Shown piece by piece: positions 18,743 through 28,600 of a stretch of DNA of 64,000 nt. The stretch covers positions 4,121,501 through 4,185,500 of the forward strand of contig NZ_CP019288.1 of the NCBI RefSeq assembly GCF_009901525.1, written 5' to 3'. The notes beneath the pieces are model-generated. The model was given only the letters and a program-made list of their open reading frames with translations. It made no database searches and was not told the origin of the DNA. A program made the position numbers and the translations under genes. This DNA is from Kordia antarctica. GTDB lineage: Bacteria > Bacteroidota > Bacteroidia > Flavobacteriales > Flavobacteriaceae. Within the stretch, counting starts at the first letter, position 1, and each line of letters begins with the position of its first letter.

Positions 18743-18940
18743 TTACAAATCTGTACAATACTGTCCTTGTTTAGGTCCGCTACTAAACACACAATAATCA
18801 TTATAAGCATCTATACAATGGCAATAAGTTGGACATATGACATCACAAACAAAAGGAGGTCTTCTTCCTCCATTAATTTCCTGTTGTGATTTCTTTGATA
18901 GCGATTTAACACCATCTAACTTTAGAATGTTTTTTAACAT
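18743..18940 (-). CDS. Small Cys-rich peptide with double-glycine-type leader
   Basis: The ORF encodes 65 residues. The first 25 form a leader typical of flavobacterial bacteriocin-like peptides (KLDGVKSLSKKSQQEINGG), with a Gly24-Gly25 site of the kind cut by C39-peptidase ABC exporters. The core starts with RRPPF and carries six cysteines (patterns CDVIC, CHC and two single Cys), enough for three disulfides. No transporter, modification enzyme or immunity gene is nearby. Whether it is a bacteriocin, a signal or another secreted peptide is unknown. It is monocistronic and convergent with coxA. The family resemblance rests on the leader only. Confidence 0.75.
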   Translation of the reverse strand: MLKNILKLDGVKSLSKKSQQEINGGRRPPFVCDVICPTYCHCIDAYNDYCVFSSGPKQGQYCTDL

Positions 18941-19099
18941 AATTAAATAATTTTTTGGTTATACGTAATATAATAGTACATTTAGTATAAGATAATTCAA
19001 AATATATCCTGTTAATTGTGAGATAATTATCAATATCTAATTACATAATGATTCAAAAAGCAACTTTGCTTAAATCATGCCTTTATAAGCTTTTTCTCT

Positions 19100-19107
19100 T
19101 ATCTTTG
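19100..19107 (+). promoter_or_regulatory. -7 promoter box touching the ruvB start
   Basis: TATCTTTG, an exact TAnnTTTG box, ends 5 bases before the ruvB ATG. Initiation at the usual distance would give a leaderless or nearly leaderless mRNA. No TTG lies 20 bases upstream. Confidence 0.5.
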
Positions 19108-19112
19108 TTTTA

Positions 19113-20135
19113 ATGAATGATAACTTAGACCCAACAAATGAGAACTTTTCTTCAGAAGAATTAGATGTTGAAAAGGCATTACGACCGCTTTCCTTTGAAG
19201 ACTTTACAGGACAAGAGCAAGTATTAGAAAATCTCAAAATATTTGTGCAGGCGGCAAACCTACGTGATGAAGCACTCGATCACACACTTTTTCATGGACC
19301 TCCAGGATTAGGAAAAACGACACTTGCACATATTCTAGCGAATGAATTGGGCGCAAGCATAAAAGTAACCTCCGGACCAGTATTAGACAAACCAGGAGAT
19401 TTAGCAGGTTTACTTACGAATCTAGATGAACGAGATGTATTATTCATAGATGAAATACACAGACTCAGTCCAATTGTAGAAGAATATCTTTACTCCGCAA
19501 TGGAAGATTACAAAATTGATATCATGATTGAATCTGGACCAAATGCCAGAACGGTTCAAATCAATCTCAATCCATTCACACTCATAGGCGCAACAACGCG
19601 ATCAGGATTACTAACTGCGCCAATGCGCGCACGTTTCGGAATTGCAAGCCGATTACAATACTACTCAACAGAATTACTTTCCACCATCGTACAACGAAGT
19701 GCGCAAATAATGGATGTACCAATAAGTATGGAGGCAGCTATTGAAATTGCAGGAAGAAGTCGTGGAACGCCACGTATTGCTAATGCTTTATTGCGTAGAG
19801 TGCGTGACTTTGCACAAATAAAAGGAAACGGAACTATTGATATTGCAATTGCGAAATTCAGTCTAAAAGCACTAAACGTAGACGCATATGGTTTGGATGA
19901 AATGGATAACAGAATTTTAGCTACCATCATAGACAAATTTAAAGGCGGACCCGTTGGAATTTCAACCATTGCAACGGCAGTTTCTGAAAGTGGCGAAACC
20001 ATTGAAGAAGTCTACGAACCATTTCTCATTCAGCAAGGATTCATTCTCAGAACACCAAGAGGAAGAGAAGTCACAGAATTAGCATACAAACATTTAGGTA
20101 GAATAAAAGGAACAACACAAGGCGGACTTTTTTAG
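19113..20135 (+). CDS. ruvB: Holliday junction branch migration ATPase RuvB
   Basis: RuvB is the AAA+ motor that, with RuvA, drives branch migration of Holliday junctions. Visible motifs are Walker [10 protein letters not shown], Walker [11 protein letters not shown], sensor 1 GATTRSG and a C-terminal winged-helix domain ending [17 protein letters not shown]. Its 340 residues are the usual length. It is not next to ruvA, which lies 5 kb away beside sprA. The first ATG is used, as no other Met lies nearby in frame. Confidence 0.98.
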   Translation: MNDNLDPTNENFSSEELDVEKALRPLSFEDFTGQEQVLENLKIFVQAANLRDEALDHTLFHGPPGLGKTTLAHILANELGASIKVTSGPVLDKPGDLAGLLTNLDERDVLFIDEIHRLSPIVEEYLYSAMEDYKIDIMIESGPNARTVQINLNPFTLIGATTRSGLLTAPMRARFGIASRLQYYSTELLSTIVQRSAQIMDVPISMEAAIEIAGRSRGTPRIANALLRRVRDFAQIKGNGTIDIAIAKFSLKALNVDAYGLDEMDNRILATIIDKFKGGPVGISTIATAVSESGETIEEVYEPFLIQQGFILRTPRGREVTELAYKHLGRIKGTTQGGLF

Positions 20136-20286
20136 AAATTTTAAATTATAAATGTTGAATTTTAAATTTAAAAGTATTTCCATTAAATAAAGAATATAGA
20201 ACGAAAAGTTAAAAGTTGAAAGTGAAAAAAAATTGATGAAGTAAAAGTCAAGCAAATCAACAAAATAACAAAATAACCAGCAACCA
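20136..20286. other. AT-rich spacer between ruvB and the P450 gene
   Basis: A very AT-rich stretch with a low-complexity run (about 20138-20180) that resembles the start of the spacer at 61720-61762; both contain aaatgttgaat followed by taaatttta-like tracts. No ORF, clear promoter box or terminator was seen. Confidence 0.4.
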
Positions 20287-21621
20287 ATGTACAAATACCC
20301 AAACAAAATCTCATTCTTCAAGTTGTTGTTAAAATCGTCTACAATCACACGAAATCCAATTCCATTTCATAAAGAAGGTTTTGATAAGCATGGCGATTCA
20401 TTTGCGATTACGCCGCCGTTTGGGAAAACAATTATGTTAACGCGTGATGCGGAAATAATAAAATACATGCTCCGAAAAAATCATCGGAACTATAACAAAT
20501 CGAAAATACAGACAAAATACCTTTCAAAATACGTTGGGAAAGGGTTACTAACGGCAAGTGGCGATTATTGGTTAAAACAACGAAGACTCATTCAGCCAGC
20601 ATTTCATAAAGAAAAACTGCAAAAATTAGTTTCCATAATGGAAGTCGAAATTGGCAAACAGCTTCAAGCCATTAAAGAAGATAAAAAAGTAGACGTATAT
20701 CCAATCATGAACGAATTGGCGTTTCATGTCGTAGCAAAATCATTATTCAATTACTCTTCGGACGATACTACAATGCATCGTTTGCAAGAAATTATTGAAA
20801 AACTACAAGACTTTATCATCAGAGAAATTCGTCAGCCACACAAAAAATGGTGGTATCAAGTCAGCGGATTAACTGCAAAACACATGATGTTAGTTCAAGA
20901 AAGTCGCGATATCATTAATAAGGTCATTGACGAACGTCGTCTATCTGATAAAGAACATGACGATTTATTAGATATGTTGCTCAAAGCAAAATACGAAGAA
21001 GATGGAACTTCGATGACCAACGAACAATTAATTGACGAAATCCTAATCTTCTTTGTGGCAGGACACGAAACTACGGCGAATGCGCTGACGTTTACATTTC
21101 ATCTCATCGCAAAAAATACTGAAGTATTGCAGAAAGTAATCACAGAAGTTGATGCGATTGATGATAACTTGCCGCCGATGGAAAAATTGGCAAAACTCAA
21201 CTACGTAAAAATGTGCGTAGAAGAAACGTTGCGTTTATATCCGCCAGCGTGGATTACGGACAGAGTTGCCATAGAAGATGATTCTTTCGAAGAGTACAAC
21301 ATTGAAAAAGGAACAATGATCGGAATTTCGTTTTACGAATTACACCGAAACGAAAAATACTGGAAAAACCCGAATGATTTTGTACCAGAACGGTTCTCGG
21401 AAGAAAATAGAAAAGAAACCGCAGGACATTACTTTCCGTTTGGCGCAGGACCAAGAATGTGTATCGGAAACGGTTTTGCACTCTATGAAATGATGTTGTC
21501 GGTTTGTGCGATGTTGAAAAAATATCATATCGAAACAGATCAATCAGAAGTGAAAATTGCGCCATTAATCACACTAAAACCAATTGATGTAACTTTAAAA
21601 TTCACAAAACGAACTTCTTGA
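20287..21621 (+). CDS. Cytochrome P450
   Basis: A soluble bacterial P450 of 444 residues. The I-helix oxygen-activation motif AGHETT, the K-helix E-T-L-R (EETLRLYPP), the PERF segment and the haem-binding loop [12 protein letters not shown] with Cys392 as thiolate ligand are all present. Its overall pattern resembles fatty-acid or terpenoid/carotenoid hydroxylases of the CYP4/CYP102-like group, but the substrate cannot be inferred. No dedicated redox partner is nearby. Its stop codon overlaps the TTG start of queG, which suggests coupling for transcript economy rather than shared function. Confidence 0.95.
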   Translation: MYKYPNKISFFKLLLKSSTITRNPIPFHKEGFDKHGDSFAITPPFGKTIMLTRDAEIIKYMLRKNHRNYNKSKIQTKYLSKYVGKGLLTASGDYWLKQRRLIQPAFHKEKLQKLVSIMEVEIGKQLQAIKEDKKVDVYPIMNELAFHVVAKSLFNYSSDDTTMHRLQEIIEKLQDFIIREIRQPHKKWWYQVSGLTAKHMMLVQESRDIINKVIDERRLSDKEHDDLLDMLLKAKYEEDGTSMTNEQLIDEILIFFVAGHETTANALTFTFHLIAKNTEVLQKVITEVDAIDDNLPPMEKLAKLNYVKMCVEETLRLYPPAWITDRVAIEDDSFEEYNIEKGTMIGISFYELHRNEKYWKNPNDFVPERFSEENRKETAGHYFPFGAGPRMCIGNGFALYEMMLSVCAMLKKYHIETDQSEVKIAPLITLKPIDVTLKFTKRTS

Positions 21622-22547
21622 ATTCAGCACAAAAACATACGGAACTCATCAAAGCAGAAGCAAAACGCTTAGGGTTTTTATCGTGTGGAATCTCCAAAGC
21701 AGGATTTTTAGAGGAAGAAGCACCACGATTAGAAACTTGGTTAAACAAGAATATGCACGGCGAAATGCAGTACATGGAAAATCACTTTGACAAGCGATTA
21801 GATCCAACGAAATTGGTAGAAGATTCAAAATCAGTAATTTCGTTATTATTGAATTACTTTCCATCGGAAACACAAAAAGATCCAGCAGCGCCAAAAATAT
21901 CTAAATACGCATACGGAACCGATTATCACTTTATCATAAAAGACAAATTAAAACACTTACTAAACTTCATTCAAGAAGAAATTGGAGAAGTTTCAGGAAG
22001 AGCATTTGTAGATTCTGCACCTGTATTAGACAAAGCTTGGGCAGCAAAAAGTGGACTCGGTTGGATTGGAAAACACAGCAATCTGCTCACGCAACAAGTA
22101 GGTTCATTCTATTTTATTGCTGAATTAATTATAGATTTAGATCTCGAATACGATTCGCCAGTAACCGATCACTGTGGAAGTTGCACAGCGTGTATTGACG
22201 CGTGTCCAACGCAAGCAATCGTAGATCCGTATGTAGTTGACGGAAGCAAATGTATCTCGTATTTTACCATCGAACTAAAAAATGAAATTCCAACACACGT
22301 ACAAGGACACTTTGACGATTGGGTATTTGGTTGCGATATTTGCCAAGATGTGTGTCCGTGGAATAAATTCTCAAAACCACACAACGAACCCTTATTCAAT
22401 CCACATCCAGAATTGTTGTCGATGAGTAAAAAAGAGTGGGAAGAAATCACACAAGAAGTTTTTAATGAACTCTTTAAAAAATCTGCTGTAAAGCGTACAA
22501 AATACACAGGATTAGTACGAAATATTAAGTTTTTGAAGACAGAGTAG
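21618..22547 (+). CDS. queG: Epoxyqueuosine reductase QueG
   Basis: QueG is the cobalamin-dependent enzyme that reduces epoxyqueuosine to queuosine in tRNA. The two Fe-S cluster motifs are intact: [12 protein letters not shown] (Cys186, 189, 192, 196) and CDICQDVCP (Cys239, 242, 246), and the DUF1730 N-terminal domain is present. The length of 309 residues is typical, without the C-terminal HEAT extension. The best start is a TTG at 21618 that overlaps the P450 stop by 4 bases; no suitable ATG exists upstream of the conserved region. Confidence 0.95.
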   Translation: MNSAQKHTELIKAEAKRLGFLSCGISKAGFLEEEAPRLETWLNKNMHGEMQYMENHFDKRLDPTKLVEDSKSVISLLLNYFPSETQKDPAAPKISKYAYGTDYHFIIKDKLKHLLNFIQEEIGEVSGRAFVDSAPVLDKAWAAKSGLGWIGKHSNLLTQQVGSFYFIAELIIDLDLEYDSPVTDHCGSCTACIDACPTQAIVDPYVVDGSKCISYFTIELKNEIPTHVQGHFDDWVFGCDICQDVCPWNKFSKPHNEPLFNPHPELLSMSKKEWEEITQEVFNELFKKSAVKRTKYTGLVRNIKFLKTE

Positions 22548-22672
22548 AACTGTGATTCCAAGGCTTTTCGTTAAATAATACTAAAGAAACCATATTAAAT
22601 TTTTTCTTTCACGTACATACAATTAAATTAGCAAGTTCATATTGCCTATAATTTCACAACCAGCTATAGGCG

Positions 22673-24985
22673 ATGAAACCCAAGAATATGAGTAACCAAG
22701 AACGTCTAAGAAGAGAAGCACTTATTTATCACGCGAAGCCGCGACCGGGGAAAATAAAAGTGGTTCCTACCAAAAGATATAGTACCCAACGCGATTTATC
22801 TTTAGCCTATTCTCCAGGAGTTGCAGAACCATGTTTAGAAATAGCAAAAGACAAAAAAAATGTCTATAAATATACCGCCAAAGGAAACTTAGTCGCTGTA
22901 ATCTCTAATGGAACGGCAGTTTTAGGCTTAGGCGATATTGGTCCTGAAGCTTCAAAACCTGTCATGGAAGGAAAAGGATTGCTCTTCAAAATATTTGCAG
23001 ATATTGATGTGTTTGATATTGAGGTTGATACGAAAGATGTAGAAAAATTCATTGAAACGGTCAAAAATATAGCACCAACGTTTGGCGGAATCAACCTAGA
23101 AGATATCAAAGCTCCAGAAGCGTTTGAAATCGAGCGTAGACTCGTAGAAGAATTGGACATTCCAGTCATGCATGACGATCAACACGGAACGGCAATTATC
23201 TCGTCGGCGGCATTAATCAATGCGTTGGAAATAACAGGTAAAAAAATTGAAGACATACGTATTGCGGTATCTGGAGCAGGTTCAGCAGCAATATCTTGTA
23301 TGAACTTATATGTTACGCTTGGCGCGAAATTGGAAAACATTGCAATGTTTGATGCAGATGGTTTATTACATATTGGACGAACTGACTTATCGCCGATGCA
23401 AGCGCGTTTTAGAACGTCAAAACACTATGATTCGTTAGCTGACGCGATGAAAGGAGCCGATGTTTTCTTAGGGCTTTCTGTCGGAAACATTGTGTCGCAA
23501 GACATGTTACGTTCTATGGCAGATTCGCCAATAGTATTTGCAATGGCAAATCCGACACCTGAAATCTCGTATGAAGAAGCAATCGCTTCCAGAAAAGATA
23601 TCATTATGGCAACAGGACGATCAGATCATCCAAATCAAGTAAACAATGTACTTGGATTTCCGTTCATATTTCGTGGAGCATTAGATGTTAGAGCAACAAA
23701 AATTAACGAAGCAATGAAAATGGCTGCGGTAAATGCATTAGCAGCACTCGCAAAAGAGCCAGTGCCAGAGCAAGTAAACATTGCATACGGAGAAACCAAA
23801 CTCACCTTTGGAAAAGAGTACATTATTCCAAAACCATTTGATCCAAGACTTATTGGAAGAATTCCGCCAGCAGTTGCAAGAGCAGCAATGGATTCAGGAG
23901 TTGCCACAGAACCAATTGAAGATTGGGTCAAATACGAAGACGAACTTTTGCAACGTTTAGGATCGGACAATAAAATTATTCGATTACTGCATAACAGAGC
24001 CAAAACGAATCCGAAACGGATCGTATTTGCGGAAGCAGATCATTTAGATGTATTAAAAGCTGCACAATATGTATATGATGAAGGAATTGCAATTCCGATT
24101 CTCTTAGGGAACGAAAAAATAATTCGTGAACTTCGAGAAGAGCTTGAATTTGATGGTGATGTACAAATTATTGATCCGAAAAAAAGCGATCAAAAAGCAA
24201 AAAGAAAACAGTACGCAGAAATTTATTGGAAATCAAGAAAGCGAAAAGGAGTTTCTATGCTTGATGCAAAAAGTAGAATGCGAGAACGCAACTACTTTGC
24301 AGCAATGATGGTAAATGAAGGTGATGCTGACGGATTAATTTCAGGATATTCCAGAAGTTATCCAGCAGTAGTAAAACCGATGTTAGAACTTATTGGAACG
24401 GCAAAAGGTGTGCAAAAAATAGCGACCACAAATTTAATGATTACAGAGCGCGGACCCATTTTCTTGTCAGATACCTCTATTAATATTGATCCGTCTGCAC
24501 GAGAATTGGCAAAAATTGTACAAATGACTGCGTTAACGGTAAAAATGTTCGGTTTAAAACCAAACATTGCAATGTTGTCCTATTCAAACTTTGGCTCATC
24601 TAATCATGAAAAAGTGAAAAAAGTGGATGATGCTGTTGATTATTTACACAGATATCACCCAGATATTACTGTTGATGGCGCTTTACAATCCGATTTTGCA
24701 TTAAACAAAGAAATGCTTGCAGAAAAATTTCCATTTTCAAAATTAGCAGGAAAAGAAGTTAATACGTTGATATTTCCAAACTTAGACGCAGCAAACATTA
24801 CGTACAAACTCATGAAAGAGTTAAACAAAGCGGATTCTATTGGTCCTATTATGTTGGGAATGAGCAAACCAGTTCACATTTTACAACTTGGTGCTAGTGT
24901 TGATGAAATGATAAATATGGCGGCTGTTGTTGTAGTAGATGCACAGGAAAAAGGAAAGTTGCAACAACGAAAAGAAGAAATATAA
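22673..24985 (+). CDS. maeB: NADP-dependent malic enzyme, malic enzyme-phosphotransacetylase fusion
   Basis: This enzyme oxidatively decarboxylates malate to pyruvate with reduction of NADP. In its 770 residues, an N-terminal malic domain (motifs QRDLSLAYSPGVAEPC, HDDQHGTAI), an NAD(P)-binding domain with GAGSAAISC and a C-terminal phosphotransacetylase-like domain (about 430-760) match the large MaeB form; in this class the latter domain is regulatory rather than catalytic. A second in-frame ATG at 22688 would remove five residues and is an equally good start. It lies upstream of ruvA in the same orientation. Confidence 0.96.
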   Translation: MKPKNMSNQERLRREALIYHAKPRPGKIKVVPTKRYSTQRDLSLAYSPGVAEPCLEIAKDKKNVYKYTAKGNLVAVISNGTAVLGLGDIGPEASKPVMEGKGLLFKIFADIDVFDIEVDTKDVEKFIETVKNIAPTFGGINLEDIKAPEAFEIERRLVEELDIPVMHDDQHGTAIISSAALINALEITGKKIEDIRIAVSGAGSAAISCMNLYVTLGAKLENIAMFDADGLLHIGRTDLSPMQARFRTSKHYDSLADAMKGADVFLGLSVGNIVSQDMLRSMADSPIVFAMANPTPEISYEEAIASRKDIIMATGRSDHPNQVNNVLGFPFIFRGALDVRATKINEAMKMAAVNALAALAKEPVPEQVNIAYGETKLTFGKEYIIPKPFDPRLIGRIPPAVARAAMDSGVATEPIEDWVKYEDELLQRLGSDNKIIRLLHNRAKTNPKRIVFAEADHLDVLKAAQYVYDEGIAIPILLGNEKIIRELREELEFDGDVQIIDPKKSDQKAKRKQYAEIYWKSRKRKGVSMLDAKSRMRERNYFAAMMVNEGDADGLISGYSRSYPAVVKPMLELIGTAKGVQKIATTNLMITERGPIFLSDTSINIDPSARELAKIVQMTALTVKMFGLKPNIAMLSYSNFGSSNHEKVKKVDDAVDYLHRYHPDITVDGALQSDFALNKEMLAEKFPFSKLAGKEVNTLIFPNLDAANITYKLMKELNKADSIGPIMLGMSKPVHILQLGASVDEMINMAAVVVVDAQEKGKLQQRKEEI

Positions 24986-25052
24986 ACCAAAGAAGTATAC
25001 TGTATTAGTATATTAAAGGCACAAATGGTTAAATAAATGTGAATAAATTTAT

Positions 25053-25060
25053 TACATTTG
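25053..25060 (+). promoter_or_regulatory. -7 promoter box of ruvA-sprA
   Basis: TACATTTG matches TAnnTTTG, 23 bases before the ruvA ATG. The -33 position holds GTTA rather than TTG, so the promoter is probable but incomplete. Confidence 0.5.
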
Positions 25061-25083
25061 GGACTTTAACTAGTAACAAATAG

Positions 25084-25665
25084 ATGATTACTCACATACA
25101 AGGGAAACTCATAGAGAAAAATCCAACGGATGTGGTTATTGAATGTAATGGAGTCGGATATTTCATCAACATTTCGCTAACTACCTTTTCTCAAATCCCG
25201 AACCAAGAAAATATAAAACTATTCACACATTTGTACGTTCGTGAGGATGCGCAAATGCTTTATGGTTTTGTTCAAAAAAGTGAGCGTGCTGTATTTCGGT
25301 TGTTAATTTCAGTTTCTGGAATTGGAACAAGCACAGCGCGTACGATGTTGTCGTCCTTAACTGCCGAGCAAATATGCGAAGCAATAGGATCAAGTGATGT
25401 AGCAACAATTCAAGGTGTAAAAGGAATTGGTGCAAAAACCGCACAGCGTGTTATTATAGAATTAAAAGACAAAGTCTTAAAATTATACGATCTTGACGAA
25501 GTTTCAATGTCTCAAAACAATACAAACAAAGAAGAAACGTTATCTGCTTTGGAAGTATTAGGTTATACAAGAAAACAATCTGAAAGAGTCCTCGATAAAA
25601 TAATTAAAGAAATGCCAAACGGAACAGTAGAAGAAATGATAAAAATGGCATTAAAAAACTTATAA
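25084..25665 (+). CDS. ruvA: Holliday junction branch migration protein RuvA
   Basis: RuvA binds four-way junctions and loads RuvB. The 193 residues show the OB-fold N-terminal domain (about 1-63), tandem helix-hairpin-helix motifs (around VSGIGTSTARTMLS and VKGIGAKTAQRVI), an acidic linker and the C-terminal UBA-like domain that contacts RuvB. It ends 5 bases before the TTG start of sprA, so the two are almost certainly co-transcribed. Confidence 0.97.
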   Translation: MITHIQGKLIEKNPTDVVIECNGVGYFINISLTTFSQIPNQENIKLFTHLYVREDAQMLYGFVQKSERAVFRLLISVSGIGTSTARTMLSSLTAEQICEAIGSSDVATIQGVKGIGAKTAQRVIIELKDKVLKLYDLDEVSMSQNNTNKEETLSALEVLGYTRKQSERVLDKIIKEMPNGTVEEMIKMALKNL

Positions 25666-25670
25666 TTACT

Positions 25671-28600
25671 TTGAAAAACAATACCAACCTAATAACGAAA
25701 CATATTAAAAATGCGCTAGCCGTATTCGCTTTGTTATTTACCACCATACTAACGGCGCAAGAACCAACAACGCAGCCGCAAGACACAACTAAGACACAAA
25801 CTGGCTATGCTATTGGGCAAATAAAACTCAAAAATCCATCCAGTATTGTATCGAAATATACCTACGATGCAAAAATAGACAGATACATCTACACGCAAAC
25901 TGTCGGAGAATATGATATTAGATATCCGTTAATCTTAACGCCAAAACAATACCGTGATTTATTGTTGAAGGAAGGCATGAAAGACTATTTCAAGGAAAAG
26001 TTAGATGCAATTTCGGGTAAAAAAGATGGTTCGGAAGACGCACAAAAAAACTTATTACCAAAATTCTATATCAACTCAAATTTCTTTGAAAGTATCTTTG
26101 GAGGAAATACTATTGAAGTAATTCCACAAGGTTCGGTAGCAATGGATTTAGGAGTTCGTTTCCAAAAAAATGACAATCCAGCATTATCACCAAGAAACCG
26201 AAGCAATTTAAGTTTTGACTTTGACCAACGAATCAGTTTAAGCTTACTAGGTAAAGTTGGAGAACGATTAAAAATTAATGCCAACTACGACACAGAATCT
26301 ACGTTTGACTTTCAAAATCAAATCAAATTAGAATTTACGCCAACAGAAGATGATATTTTGCAAAAAATTGAAGTTGGTAATGTAAGTATGCCTTTAAACA
26401 GTTCACTAATTACAGGTGCGCAAAGTTTATTTGGTGTAAAAACACAATTACAATTTGGGAAAACGCGTATTACAGGAGTTTTCTCTGAACAACGTTCACA
26501 AACTAGAACCATTACAGCTGAAGGCGGCGGAACTATTGAAGAATTTGCATTATTTGCATTAGATTATGATGAAGATCGTCACTTCTATTTATCACAATAC
26601 TTTAGAGATCGCTATGATACGGCTTTAGAAAACTATCCATTTATCAACAGTCCTGTTGAAATCACAAGAGTGGAAGTTTGGGTAACCAACCGATCGGCAC
26701 AAACAGCCAATGTTCGTAACATTGTAGGTTTACAAGATTTAGGAGAAGCAAATCCAGACAGAACAAGAATCGGTACAGCATTGGGAGGTGGTTTCTTTAA
26801 CTCAGCAAACCCAACTGCTTTTCCAGATAACGAAAACAACGATTACAATCCAGAAACAATTGGTTCAGGTTCTGTTTTAACACAGCAAATCCGAGACATT
26901 GCAACCATTCAACAAGGATTTGGAACAGCTTCAGGAAACGTACAACAAGGATTTGATTATGTATATCTTGAAAATGCTCGAAAATTAAACGAAAACGAAT
27001 ACAAAATAAATACGAAATTAGGATACATCTCTTTAAATCAACGTTTAAGTAACGATGAAGTATTAGGAGTTGCATTTCAATATACGGCAAACGGACAAGT
27101 GTATCAAGTTGGTGAATTTGCCAATGGAGGAATTGACGCTACACAAGTAACAACGACAGACGCAAACGGGAATCCAACACAAATTCAAAATCAAAACTTA
27201 GTTGTAAAACTATTAAAAAGTGCGATCACTGAAGTAGAAGATCCAATTTGGGATTTAATGATGAAAAACGTGTATGCTACGGACGCATATCAACTAAGTC
27301 CAGAAGATTTCAGATTAAATATCTTATACACAGATCCTTCGCCAGTAAACTACATTACGGCAGCAGCATCTGGTCCAGCATTACCTGCGGATGTAGCTGA
27401 TGAAATATTATTAAAAGTATTCAGTTTAGATCGATTAGATGTATATCAAAATCCACAAGCAGGCGGAGATGGTTTCTTCGATTATTATCCAGGTATTACT
27501 GTCGATCAAGAATTTGGACGCATCATATTCACAAAAGTAGAACCATTTGGAAACTATCTATTTGAGAAATTAAGAAATGCAGCTTCTGAAAACTATGACG
27601 TTCCTGCCAACTACAATGGCAACCAAACAAAATACGTATACAGAAGTATGTATGTTGAAACAAAAGCAGGCGCGTTAGATGATGCAGATTTAAATAAATT
27701 TCAATTAAAAGGACGTTACAAATCACAAGGTGGTGACGGAATTCCGTTAGGAGCATTCAACGTTCCAAGAGGTTCGGTAGTTGTTACAGCTGGTGGACGC
27801 GTATTACAAGAAGGAATTGATTACACCGTAAACTACCAATTAGGGCGTGTTCAAATATTAGATGAAGCGTTAAAAGCGTCAAACACACCAATTGATGTTT
27901 CTGTAGAAAATAACTCGCTATTCGGACAACAAAACAAACGATTCACAGGAATAAATGTAGAACATCAGTTTAATGATAAATTTTTAATTGGTGCAACTTA
28001 TTTAAATCTCAATGAGCGACCAATTACACAAAAAGCAAATTACGGTGCAGAACCAGTAAACAATTCTATCTTCGGATTTAATGCAAATTACTCAACAGAA
28101 GTTCCTTTCTTAACACGATTGGTTAACAAATTGCCAAACGTAGACACAGATGTAATTTCTAATGTTTCGGTTCGAGGAGAATTTGCATATCTATTACCAG
28201 GAAGTCCCAAAAATGCAGATTTTCAAGGAGAAGCAACAGCATATGTAGATGATTTTGAAGGTGCACAATCTACCATTGACATCAAATCTCCGTTAGGTTG
28301 GTTCTTAGCAAGTACGCCAGGAACACCAGGAAACACTTTAGGCGATAACTTAGGTGGGCAATTTGGAAATGACCAACTTCAATACGGATATAACAGAGCA
28401 AAACTAGCTTGGTATACCATTGATCCTGTGTTCTACGGAAATCAAGCGCCAGGCGGAATTAGTGATAATGATCTCTCAAGAAGTGAAACACGTAGAGTAT
28501 TTGTAGATGAAATATTTCCGCAAACAGACATTGCGCGTGGACAAACTACGATTCAAACTACGTTAGATTTATCTTATTTTCCAAACGAAAGAGGTCCATA

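Noticed and set aside
20287-22547. P450 and queG as part of a biosynthetic gene cluster
   Set aside because: The genes overlap by only 4 bases, but QueG is a tRNA-modification enzyme and no tailoring or core biosynthetic gene is nearby.
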